Shown here in pieces: positions 1 to 6,157 of a DNA stretch of 6,187 nucleotides. Each line of letters opens with the position of its first letter. Position 1 is the first letter of the stretch. The position numbers and the translations under genes are program-made. The stretch is taken from assembly GCA_937860165.1 (NCBI GenBank), contig CALMBE010000790.1, positions 1 through 6,187 of the forward strand, read 5' to 3'. The notes beneath the pieces are model-generated. The model saw only the letters and a list, made by a program, of their open reading frames with translations, had not been told where the DNA came from and did not search any database. Source of the stretch: an uncultured Planctomycetaceae bacterium. GTDB lineage: Bacteria; Planctomycetota; Planctomycetia; Pirellulales; Lacipirellulaceae.

Positions 1-44
1 GGCGCAAGTCCAGCCGAAGTTCTAGTTACACAGAGAAGTGAAAG

Positions 45-1454
45 ATGGCATCACGAGAAAATCAAACAATGCAGGGCGTGATAATCGCGCTCTGCTTGCT
101 GCTGGTCTTATTGATCGTGGGGTTGATTCTTCTGAACAACAAGCGAGTCGCGGCCGAAGCGAGCGCCACCGATGCCAATGCCCGCGCCCAAGAAGCGAAT
201 TCCGCAGCCTCCTCTGCCCAGGGCGAAGCCAATAACTACAAGACGTGGATGGGATTCAACGAGGCCGACACCAAGGAAACCGTGCAGAAGTCATTTGAAG
301 AAGACATGAAAAAGTACGGCAGCACTGCCGATGAGAACGTGCGGTTCTACAGCCCGCTGCTGAAATCCATGCAAGCCGAAATCGAGACTCGGGGCCTCAG
401 TGAGCTCAAGGCCAAGGAAGATGCCACGCGACTGAACGAGCAACTAGTCGGACTGAAAGCTGAGATGGACAAGCAATTCGCGGAATTTGACAAACAGTTC
501 AAGCAACTCCAGCAAGATTCCTTCGCCGAGCGAAATAAGTTCAATCAACAGCGCGAAGAAGCCAATGCCGAAAAAGATCGGTTGTCGAAGCAACTCGCCG
601 AACAACGCGGGCAGATCGACAAGCTTGCCGCCGACCGTGCCGCAGCGGAAAAGAAACTCGATGATGAAGTCGCCGGTTTGGGCCGCGATATCGAAATCCT
701 CCGCAACAATCAGGCCGACCCCGATCCCTTTGCCCAGCCAGCCGACGGTCTCATTCGGTGGGTGAATCAAAAAGAGCAGCGGTTGTGGATCAACATCGGC
801 GAAGCGGACCACTTGCGGACCCAAGTGACTTTCAGTGTTTATAGTGGCGACGAAAGCGATGCCCTTAAAGCCGACACCAAGGGGAGCATCGAAGTCACGA
901 AGATTCTCGGGCCCCACATGGCCGAGGCCCGCATCACCAGCGATGTACCCACTCGGCCCTTGATGGAAGGGGACAAAGTCTACAGCCAGGTTTGGAATCG
1001 AGGTCGCCAAGTGGGATTTGCTATCGCGGGATTCATCGATATGGAAGGGGATGGTAAACCAGATATCGACGAGCTAAAGAGTGTCATTCAACTCAACAAC
1101 GGCAAGGTCGACGCAATTCCCGGTGACACCGGCTTGGTGGATGGCGAGATGACGGTGGATACGCGCTATCTGATCTTAGGGAAATATCCCGAGAGCACCG
1201 TCTCCGGTGGAGATGTTCAGCGCCAAGCATGGGAGAAAATGACCGAGACTGCCGATCGATTGGGAATCGAAACGATTACGCTGGACGAATTCTTGACCCT
1301 CATGGGTTGGAAGGCAGATCGCCGCACGGTGACCCTCGGCGTCAGTGCCCGCCCTGATGATTTCCCACCGAAACCTGCGGGAGACTACCACCCCCCCAAG
1401 AACCTCTCGGGTACGGGTGGATTCCATCCGCGGAAGCCCCAGCCTACCTACTGA
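45..1454 (+). CDS. Membrane-anchored coiled-coil protein with BRCT-like C-terminal region
   Basis: This is a 469-residue protein of unknown function. A hydrophobic segment at about residues 10-30 followed by NNKR suggests a single membrane anchor; topology is unclear. Residues about 105-225 are rich in Glu, Lys, Gln and Ala with heptad character and should form a long coiled coil. Residues about 235-320 look beta-rich (IEVTKILGPHMAEARI, GDKVYSQVW). Residues about 322-423 resemble a ligase-type BRCT fold: IAGFID, then LNNGKVD, then TRYLILGKYP, then ADRLGIETITLDEFLTLMG. Inside it, residues 332-343 (DMEGDGKPDIDE) fit a 12-position EF-hand loop, with acidic residues at positions 1, 3, 5, 9 and 12 and Gly at 6. 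The tail (436-469) is rich in Pro and Gly. I kept the ATG at 45 because GAGAAG (33-38) lies 6 nt upstream; Met9 (position 69), directly before the hydrophobic segment, is an alternative. The gene stands alone and converges on bioA. The BRCT assignment is by eye only. Confidence 0.85.
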   Translation: MASRENQTMQGVIIALCLLLVLLIVGLILLNNKRVAAEASATDANARAQEANSAASSAQGEANNYKTWMGFNEADTKETVQKSFEEDMKKYGSTADENVRFYSPLLKSMQAEIETRGLSELKAKEDATRLNEQLVGLKAEMDKQFAEFDKQFKQLQQDSFAERNKFNQQREEANAEKDRLSKQLAEQRGQIDKLAADRAAAEKKLDDEVAGLGRDIEILRNNQADPDPFAQPADGLIRWVNQKEQRLWINIGEADHLRTQVTFSVYSGDESDALKADTKGSIEVTKILGPHMAEARITSDVPTRPLMEGDKVYSQVWNRGRQVGFAIAGFIDMEGDGKPDIDELKSVIQLNNGKVDAIPGDTGLVDGEMTVDTRYLILGKYPESTVSGGDVQRQAWEKMTETADRLGIETITLDEFLTLMGWKADRRTVTLGVSARPDDFPPKPAGDYHPPKNLSGTGGFHPRKPQPTY

Positions 1455-1483
1455 TTTAGCAGCATACTACAGCGGTAAAGGGT

Positions 1484-1513
1484 GTAGGCCGGAACGAGTA
1501 CCCGAGTTCCGGC
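1484..1513 (+). repeat. REP-like element: GTAG followed by an 8-bp perfect hairpin
   Basis: GTAG (1484-1487) is immediately followed by GCCGGAAC (1488-1495), a 10-nt loop, and the exact reverse complement GTTCCGGC (1506-1513). A conserved GTAG or GGAG at the 5' foot of a hairpin is the architecture of REP sequences recognised by RAYT transposases. A second, imperfect palindrome follows directly (1509-1524, one mismatched pair around CAGCGCTG), and GGCAG (1511-1515) can also pair with CTGCC (1528-1532). The element starts 29 nt after the stop of the upstream gene, so it could shape the 3' end of that mRNA. There is no T-tract, so it is not a standard intrinsic terminator. Only one copy is in the window, so its repeated nature is inferred. 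Confidence 0.6.
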
Positions 1514-1547
1514 AGCGCTGGCGGGTCCTGCCTTAATTGAAGAAGGG

Positions 1548-1662
1548 GCCACGGAGGAACACGGATCGAACGGAGGAACACAGATCGTTGGAATGAATCG
1601 AAGTTCCACAATTTCTAACTCTTTATCCGCGTCCATCCGCCGAATCCGCGTTCATCTGTGTT
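1548..1662. repeat. Four 19-nt units in two inverted pairs (palindromic intergenic element)
   Basis: Two contiguous 19-nt units lie in reverse orientation at 1548-1566 and 1567-1585. Two more lie in forward orientation at 1625-1643 and 1644-1662. A 39-nt spacer (1586-1624) separates the pairs. In the forward sense every unit starts ATCCGCGT, ATCCGTGT or ATCTGTGT followed by YCMTC. The two left units share 16 of 17 bases from CGGAGGAACAC onward. The inner left unit and outer right unit give a perfect 10-bp inverted repeat (GAACACAGAT at 1576-1585, ATCTGTGTTC at 1654-1663). Similar palindromes are scattered in intergenic space of many environmental bacteria; this is from memory. It lies between converging genes, so an mRNA-end structure or a mobile palindrome is more likely than an operator. 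Confidence 0.7.
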
Positions 1663-1718
1663 CTATTCTTACTGGTATCAATCGAAAGAGTATTCGGAAC
1701 ATGAAAGTCCTATTCGGC

Positions 1719-3050
1719 CTAACGCCGATTAGTGATTTCGGCGATGCTCTCCGCCAGGACTTGACCCACGAAGTCCAGCTCTTCGTCGCTGATTGACAAC
1801 GGGGGCATAATTACCAGTGTGTCTCCCAAAGGGCGCAGCCAAAGTCCTTTGTGGAGTGCGGCTCGACAAACCTTGTGACCGATTCGCTCCGCCTGGGGGT
1901 AGCGCTCGTTCTTGTCGGCACTGGGGGTCAGTTCCACGGCGGCTATCATTCCTAATTGGCGTGTGGCTGCCACATGCGGCTGAGTTTCCAAGTGAGCGAG
2001 CATCCCCGCGAGGTTCAAGATCTGTTTGGGGAGCCTTTGTTGCACTTCATCGCTGGTGAGAACATTCAAAGTTGCCAAAGCTGCAGCCGCGCCCAGGGGA
2101 TTCCCTGCATAGGTGTGACCGTGGCGAAAAGCCCGGCCACTAGCGGTATCTCCGAGAAACGCTTGATAAATCCGGGGCGTGGCGATGGTAGCCGACAGGG
2201 GAAGATATCCCCCCGTCAGGCTTTTTCCCAGGCACAATAAATCGGGTATTACATTTTCGATTTCGCAGGCAAAGAGCGGACCCAATCGGCCGCAGCCTGT
2301 CACGATCTCATCGGCAATCATCAACACATCGTACCGCGCGGTGAGTTCGCGCACTCCGCGGAGATATCCCGGTGGGTGAAACACCATTCCGGCTGCCGCT
2401 TGAATGCAGGGCTCGATGATCAGGGCCGCGATTTCTTCGTGCTGTTTCTGCAGCAGGGATTCAAGTTCCGCGAGATAAAATTTCGCATCGGCACGAGGGC
2501 CAACAGCGGGACATCGCAACCGCAACACGTCGAACAACAGTGGTTGAAAAATTGCGTTAAAGCGGTCGATGCCCCCCACACTGGCACTTCCCAAGGTGTC
2601 GCCGTGGTAGGCTTCGCCGAGGGCGACGAAGCGTTTTTTTTCAGGCCGAGGCGACTCGCATTGTCGCCAGTATTGAAATGCGATCTTGAGTGCCGCCTCG
2701 ATCGCCGAGGAGCCATCGCTGCTGAAAAAGACATGGGACAAATCGCCCGGTGCCAGTTCGGCCAGCCGCCGCGCGAGTTCAATCGCGGGGACATTTGCCA
2801 GCCCCAGGGTGGTGGCGTGCGCGAGCTTGTCGAGTTGTAGATGAATCGCGGCGTCGATCTGGGGGTGATGATGGCCCACCAAATTGCACCACATGCTGCT
2901 GATGCCATCGAGGTACCGCTTGCCGCTGGTATCGTAGAGCCAGACCCCTTCGGCACGTTCAATGACCAGCGGTTCGTACTCAGCCATTTGAGTAAATGGG
3001 TGCCAGCAGTGTTCGCGATCCCACTGTGTGTGCTGTTCGAGAGTCGTCAT
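1719..3050 (-). CDS. bioA: Diaminopelargonate (DAPA) aminotransferase, BioA/BioK type
   Basis: This cytoplasmic PLP enzyme converts 8-amino-7-oxononanoate (KAPA) to 7,8-diaminononanoate in biotin synthesis. The 443 residues match the family length and look complete. Seen in order: WHPFTQM (16-22), SSMWCNLVGHHHP (51-63), YHGDTLGSASVGG (148-160), IIEP (211-214), ADEIVTGCGRLG (246-257, with Asp247 for the PLP nitrogen), and LGKSLTGGYLPL (274-285, with Lys276 as Schiff-base lysine). HGHTYAGNPLG (310-320) and RPLGD (406-410) follow. The ATG at 3050 was chosen because family homology begins just after it; the frame stays open upstream to 3365 only through the neighbouring gene. No clear Shine-Dalgarno is present, and the start lies 8 nt after the previous stop, so translational coupling is likely. 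Several motifs look closer to the Bacillus lysine-using enzyme (BioK) than to the SAM-using E. coli BioA, so the amino donor is uncertain. No other biotin gene is in the window. Confidence 0.93.
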   Translation of the reverse strand: MTTLEQHTQWDREHCWHPFTQMAEYEPLVIERAEGVWLYDTSGKRYLDGISSMWCNLVGHHHPQIDAAIHLQLDKLAHATTLGLANVPAIELARRLAELAPGDLSHVFFSSDGSSAIEAALKIAFQYWRQCESPRPEKKRFVALGEAYHGDTLGSASVGGIDRFNAIFQPLLFDVLRLRCPAVGPRADAKFYLAELESLLQKQHEEIAALIIEPCIQAAAGMVFHPPGYLRGVRELTARYDVLMIADEIVTGCGRLGPLFACEIENVIPDLLCLGKSLTGGYLPLSATIATPRIYQAFLGDTASGRAFRHGHTYAGNPLGAAAALATLNVLTSDEVQQRLPKQILNLAGMLAHLETQPHVAATRQLGMIAAVELTPSADKNERYPQAERIGHKVCRAALHKGLWLRPLGDTLVIMPPLSISDEELDFVGQVLAESIAEITNRR

Positions 3051-3058
3051 CGGTGGGT

Positions 3059-3838
3059 CTACCACGAAACCTCGACCTGCTCTCCCACACGCGCTCCCAA
3101 CATAATTGCAGCGCTCTCGTCGACGATGGCAATCTCCAGTTGATCGTTCGATCCCACGACTGCGATGAGGGTCATCGGGGGTTGGTCGGCGTAGGTTTGA
3201 AAGATTCCCTGGGTTTGGTGTTCGTCGCAGCGAACGGAAACCGATTCGTCGGTGGGGACTTCCGCCAACATTGCTTTCGTAATGTTGGTGATTAAGTTGC
3301 CAAACGAGTCGATGGCGACCACCTCTCCCTGGATTGAATTGTCCATACGTTCCACTCCTGGCCACTTCAGTTTCACGAGATCCAGGAGGGGTGGCCCCAG
3401 TTGCTCGATCTCGATTCCCAAACTCAAATGTGCCGCGACGGGGGCCATGATGTCGCGGCCGTGAAATGTTGGTGACACACTGGGTCGGAAAAACTGCGGT
3501 GCAGTAACTTGCACCATTTTAGAGGGCCGCTGCCGTTCCGCCAACCGATCCAGGAGCCCATTATCCGGGCAAATGTATCGTTGATCGCCAATCTCCGCGC
3601 ACACGATGGCCCTCGAAGTACCCACCCCCGGATCGACGACCGCGACATGGATCGTGCCGGGGGGAAAGTAGACCGTCGTGTCGGCCAAGACCAGTGCCCC
3701 TTGGCGGAGCTGCTGGGGTGGAATCGCGTGGGTGATGTCCACGAGTTGCAGCCGGGGGTTGATCGTGAGCATCACCCCTTTCATCGCAGCCACGTAAGGG
3801 CTACTCACGCCGAAATCGGTGGTCAAAGTGATAATCAT
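3059..3838 (-). CDS. S-adenosylmethionine hydrolase (adenosine-forming), DUF62 / SAM hydroxide adenosyltransferase family
   Basis: Family members split S-adenosylmethionine with water (hydroxide) into adenosine and methionine; the physiological purpose is not settled. The product has 259 residues, normal for the family. The diagnostic motifs are TLTTDFG (4-10), HAIPPQQLRQGA (37-48), VAVVDPGVGTSR (65-76), DNGLLD (92-97), FHGRDIMAPVAAHL (125-138) and IDSFGNLITNI (176-186). The Asp-Arg-His set known as the DUF62 signature is visible as Asp69, Arg76 and His126. This argues for hydrolysis rather than the related fluorinase or chlorinase activity. I start at the ATG at 3838 because the family begins M-I-x-L-x-T-D-F-G. 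A TTG at 3880, overlapping the transposase stop as TTGA, would add 14 residues without resemblance to the family. Neither start has a good Shine-Dalgarno. It sits 8 nt before bioA, in the same operon. Confidence 0.9.
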   Translation of the reverse strand: MIITLTTDFGVSSPYVAAMKGVMLTINPRLQLVDITHAIPPQQLRQGALVLADTTVYFPPGTIHVAVVDPGVGTSRAIVCAEIGDQRYICPDNGLLDRLAERQRPSKMVQVTAPQFFRPSVSPTFHGRDIMAPVAAHLSLGIEIEQLGPPLLDLVKLKWPGVERMDNSIQGEVVAIDSFGNLITNITKAMLAEVPTDESVSVRCDEHQTQGIFQTYADQPPMTLIAVVGSNDQLEIAIVDESAAIMLGARVGEQVEVSW

Positions 3839-3876
3839 GGTCGCGGAAGACCTGGGTTTCGCTTGCGTCTTCGCCG

Positions 3877-4485
3877 TCAAGTCTGTTTGTGGAAGGGCCA
3901 GTTATTGTACTCTTGTACAAAATCGAAATGCTGGGAAGGGAGATTCTCTTTTGCGGGATTCCTCTGCACATAAGTCACTCGACTCCGGACCTCCTCGGGT
4001 GTTTTCAAATATACTTTGTACGGTCTTTCAGACCATACTGGATGCAGCGGACCGATATCTTGAAACTCGCGAAGACGCAAGCGTAGGGAGTCTGCGATCT
4101 GATGCCACATTTGTAATGCATCGTCGCGGTGTTTGCGGATTACAAGGTGCATGTGATTGGAGAGGATCGCACCAGCCCAAACGGTATAACTCCGCTGGGA
4201 AATGATTTCCGCGAGTGAGAGACCACAGTCCTTTCTCTTCGCGGCGTCCAGCCAAAACCGTGGAAAGCTTAACCGAGCCTCAGCCTGCTGATGGAAAGCT
4301 CGCAATTCTTCACGAGAGGGTTGCTTGGGCTCAGGCCGACGTCCCACGTACAAGGGACCCAATTCGGCAATTTGCTCTCGGCGTACTTCTTGAGAACCAC
4401 TACCGCGGGGATCGTTGGGGAGCCAATGACCGTAAAGTGTCCAAATTAAATGGTGTCCGATGATTTGGGAGCGAGGCATAGTCAT
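3877..4485 (-). CDS. HUH/Y1 single-strand transposase, REP-associated (RAYT) type
   Basis: This is a 202-residue protein of the Y1_Tnp (IS200-like) superfamily, whose members cut and join single-stranded DNA through a tyrosine and a metal held by an HUH motif. Visible are an N-terminal HLIWTLYGHWLPNDPRGSGS (12-31), the HUH motif His111-Met112-His113 in LSNHMHLVI (108-116), and the catalytic Tyr172 in VTYVQRNPAKENL (170-182). All expected residues are present, so it looks active. The length exceeds the roughly 150 residues of IS200 TnpA, and no tnpB, flanking hairpins or terminal repeats are seen. That favours a domesticated RAYT-type protein over an insertion sequence. GAGG (complement of 4490-4493) lies 4 nt before the chosen ATG at 4485 and 10 nt before a second ATG (Met3, 4479), so either may be used. 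It begins 14 nt after gatB and its TGA stop overlaps a TTG of the next frame. A GTAG hairpin at 1484-1513 is a possible substrate. Confidence 0.87.
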   Translation of the reverse strand: MTMPRSQIIGHHLIWTLYGHWLPNDPRGSGSQEVRREQIAELGPLYVGRRPEPKQPSREELRAFHQQAEARLSFPRFWLDAAKRKDCGLSLAEIISQRSYTVWAGAILSNHMHLVIRKHRDDALQMWHQIADSLRLRLREFQDIGPLHPVWSERPYKVYLKTPEEVRSRVTYVQRNPAKENLPSQHFDFVQEYNNWPFHKQT

Positions 4486-4499
4486 TGATCCTCAATCCC

Positions 4500-5981
4500 T
4501 TAATTGGCACTCAGTCCGCGCTGCGCCAGTTCCAAACAAATCTCTCGAAAGCGGCCAGGGTCGACATTGGGATTACGCTTCTTGGCCTGTCCGACGAGTG
4601 CGCCGACGGCCTGCTGCTTGCCATTCTGAAGATCAGCGAGAATCTTCGGGTTCTCGGCGAGTAGCTGTCGACAGAGTTCCACCAGGGCCGATTCGTCGAC
4701 TTGCTCGATTCCTAACTTGGTAATCGCCTCTTGGGCCGAGCCGCGCTCGGCGAGCATGAGGTCGTAAGCATCCTTGGCCCGTGACTTGGGTAGGGTTCCC
4801 TCGTTAATCGCTGCGATCAACGAGGCCAAGTGCATCGCCGAAATCGGAAATTCGTCGATGCCGAGATCGTTATCCTTGAGATGCCGCAGAATGTCTTGGG
4901 TGATCCAATTGCAGGCACTTTTCGCATCGTGGCCCCCTTGGACAACCTCCTCGAAGTATTCGATCACACTCCGACCCTGGTTGATAATCACATTGGCATC
5001 GTAGAGCGAAAGCCCCCACTCGGTAGTGAATCGCCTGCGAAAATCGGCGGGGAGTTCGCCCAGCGAGTTTTTCACGGCGGCGATTTCGGCTTCGCTGACC
5101 ACCACCGGCACCAGGTCGGGATCCGGGAAATAGCGGTAATCGCTCGATTCTTCCTTGCTCCGCTGGCCGCGTGTGATTCCCGCGACATCGTCCCAACCGC
5201 GGGTCTGTTTGGGGGCCTCGCCGATTTTTTTCCCAGTTTCCTGCCACTCGCGAAACTGACGTTGGGCCTCATATTCAATGGCCCGTTCGACGGCACGAAA
5301 GCTGTTAAGATTCTTGATCTCGACGATCGGCGTGGCAACCTTCCCGGTTGGCGTTTCTAGATGCAAGTTGACATTGGCATCGACCCGCAAACTTCCCTCC
5401 TGCATGTTACAGTCGGAAACGGCCAAATGCGAAAGCAACAACTTAAGCTCTTGCAGATAGGCTTTCGCCTCGGCGGCACTTCGTAGGTCGGGTTCCGAGA
5501 CGATCTCCAACAGGGGTGTCCCCGTACGATTGAGATCGATTTCGCTGTCGCCGGTCCCCGACGATTCGTCGTGAATGCTCTTGCCTGCGTCCTCTTCCAA
5601 ATGGGCCCGCGTGATTCGCACCTGCTTGGGCTCGAAGGCTCCCTTTTCGTCACTGATTTCCAGATAACCAGCAGCCGACATCGGCAGGTCGTATTGACTG
5701 ATCTGATAACCCTTCGGCAAGTCGGGGTAGAAATATTGCTTGCGGTCCCATTTGGTGAATCGCGGAATCTCGCAGTTGAGTGCCACCGCCGTTTGGAGCG
5801 CAAGCTCAAAGGCCCGCGCGTTCATCACCGGCAGTGTCCCCGGCATTCCTAGGCACACAGGACATGTTTGTGTATTAGGCTCGGCCCCAAACTGTGTGCT
5901 GCACCGACAGAACAGCTTGCTCTGGGTGGCAAGCTGCACATGAACTTCCAGGCCGATGATGGTGGTGTAAGGTTGTGACAT
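4500..5981 (-). CDS. gatB: Aspartyl/glutamyl-tRNA(Asn/Gln) amidotransferase subunit B
   Basis: GatB is the kinase and tRNA-binding subunit of GatCAB. The complex phosphorylates and amidates Glu-tRNA(Gln) and/or Asp-tRNA(Asn) in cytoplasm using ammonia channelled from GatA. The product has 493 residues, full length for the family. Seen are IIGLEVHVQL (8-17), the zinc-type cysteines C25, C27, C40 and C43 in FCRC...CPVCLGMPG, KWDRKQYFYPDLPKGYQISQYD (77-98), HLEEDAGKSIHD (127-138), DLNRTGTPLLEIVSEPD (149-165), GSLRVDANVNL (196-206), EIKNLNSFRAVERAIEYE (221-238), and TRGWDD...DYRYFPDPDLVP (260-292). Residues about 340-490 form the helical YqeY-like tRNA-binding tail. The ATG at 5981 matches the usual start just before the GLEVHVQL block; the frame extends open to 6092 through repeat DNA. 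The Shine-Dalgarno is weak. gatA and gatC are not in the window, so the complex is encoded at dispersed loci or outside this region. It is the first gene of the minus-strand cluster. Confidence 0.97.
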   Translation of the reverse strand: MSQPYTTIIGLEVHVQLATQSKLFCRCSTQFGAEPNTQTCPVCLGMPGTLPVMNARAFELALQTAVALNCEIPRFTKWDRKQYFYPDLPKGYQISQYDLPMSAAGYLEISDEKGAFEPKQVRITRAHLEEDAGKSIHDESSGTGDSEIDLNRTGTPLLEIVSEPDLRSAAEAKAYLQELKLLLSHLAVSDCNMQEGSLRVDANVNLHLETPTGKVATPIVEIKNLNSFRAVERAIEYEAQRQFREWQETGKKIGEAPKQTRGWDDVAGITRGQRSKEESSDYRYFPDPDLVPVVVSEAEIAAVKNSLGELPADFRRRFTTEWGLSLYDANVIINQGRSVIEYFEEVVQGGHDAKSACNWITQDILRHLKDNDLGIDEFPISAMHLASLIAAINEGTLPKSRAKDAYDLMLAERGSAQEAITKLGIEQVDESALVELCRQLLAENPKILADLQNGKQQAVGALVGQAKKRNPNVDPGRFREICLELAQRGLSAN

Positions 5982-5997
5982 GAGGCTCAAGTTTTTT

Positions 5998-6157
5998 TGA
6001 CCACGAAAAACACGAAAACCACGAATAGGAATTGCATTACGGTTTCCAGCATTAAAAGAGAGATCTACCGTGGGCAGCCACACTGGACCCAAATTAGTTT
6101 ATCGTTTTCAGAATGTGAAAGCCTATTCTTTCGTGTAATTCGTGTTTTTGGTGGTTA
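5998..6157. repeat. Long imperfect inverted repeat in the gatB leader, with 9-nt periodic arms
   Basis: The left arm (5998-6029) and the reverse complement of the right arm (6122-6157) share the order ACCAC, AAAAACACGAA, ACGAA and GAATAGG, with a few mismatches and a 4-nt length difference. The left arm is built from three 9-nt steps beginning ACGAA: 6003-6011, 6012-6020 and 6021-6029. The right arm has a similar rhythm before it drifts. The 92-nt centre (6030-6121) shows no obvious coding content. The element ends 17 nt before the gatB start codon, so it probably lies in or near its 5' leader or promoter. Palindromes of CCACGAAAAACACGAA type are, from memory, common intergenic repeats in planctomycetes and other environmental phyla. 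Confidence 0.75.

Larger units (their letters stand above)
1719..5981 (-). other. Probable four-gene operon: gatB - HUH transposase - SAM hydrolase - bioA
   Basis: All four genes are on the minus strand with gaps of 14 nt (4486-4499), 38 nt (3839-3876) and 8 nt (3051-3058). No terminator-like hairpin or room for a full promoter is seen between them, although the 38-nt gap and upstream coding DNA could hide one. The promoter should lie upstream of 5981, in or beyond the palindrome at 5998-6157; I could not pick out convincing -35/-10 boxes. Co-transcription is inferred from spacing only. Confidence 0.6.

Noticed and set aside
444..1010. 188-residue open frame antisense to the coiled-coil gene
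   Set aside because: It mirrors the coiled-coil coding region in a low-stop frame. It has no recognisable motif, and the plus-strand gene explains the codon pattern.
1484..1532. Rho-independent terminator after the coiled-coil gene
   Set aside because: The stem is convincing, but neither hairpin is followed by a run of T. A role in mRNA 3' ends is still possible.
1548..1662. CRISPR-like array
   Set aside because: The units are contiguous, without spacers, and are inverted between arms. No cas gene is present.
1448..1796. Small open frames on both strands in the convergent intergenic region
   Set aside because: They translate the palindromic repeats or run into the end of bioA. No ribosome binding site or protein-like composition was seen.
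3051..3365. N-terminal extension of BioA by 105 residues
   Set aside because: It is an out-of-frame reading of the SAM hydrolase gene, rich in Arg and Gly and without family resemblance.
3059..3838. Fluorinase or chlorinase
   Set aside because: The Asp69-Arg76-His126 set of the hydrolase branch is intact, and no halometabolite biosynthesis genes are nearby.
3877..4485. Complete IS200/IS605 insertion sequence
   Set aside because: There is no tnpB, no subterminal hairpins at the gene borders, and the protein is longer than typical IS200 TnpA.
5982..6092. N-terminal extension of GatB by 37 residues
   Set aside because: The extension runs through the palindromic repeat, has no family resemblance, and the normal GatB start is at 5981.
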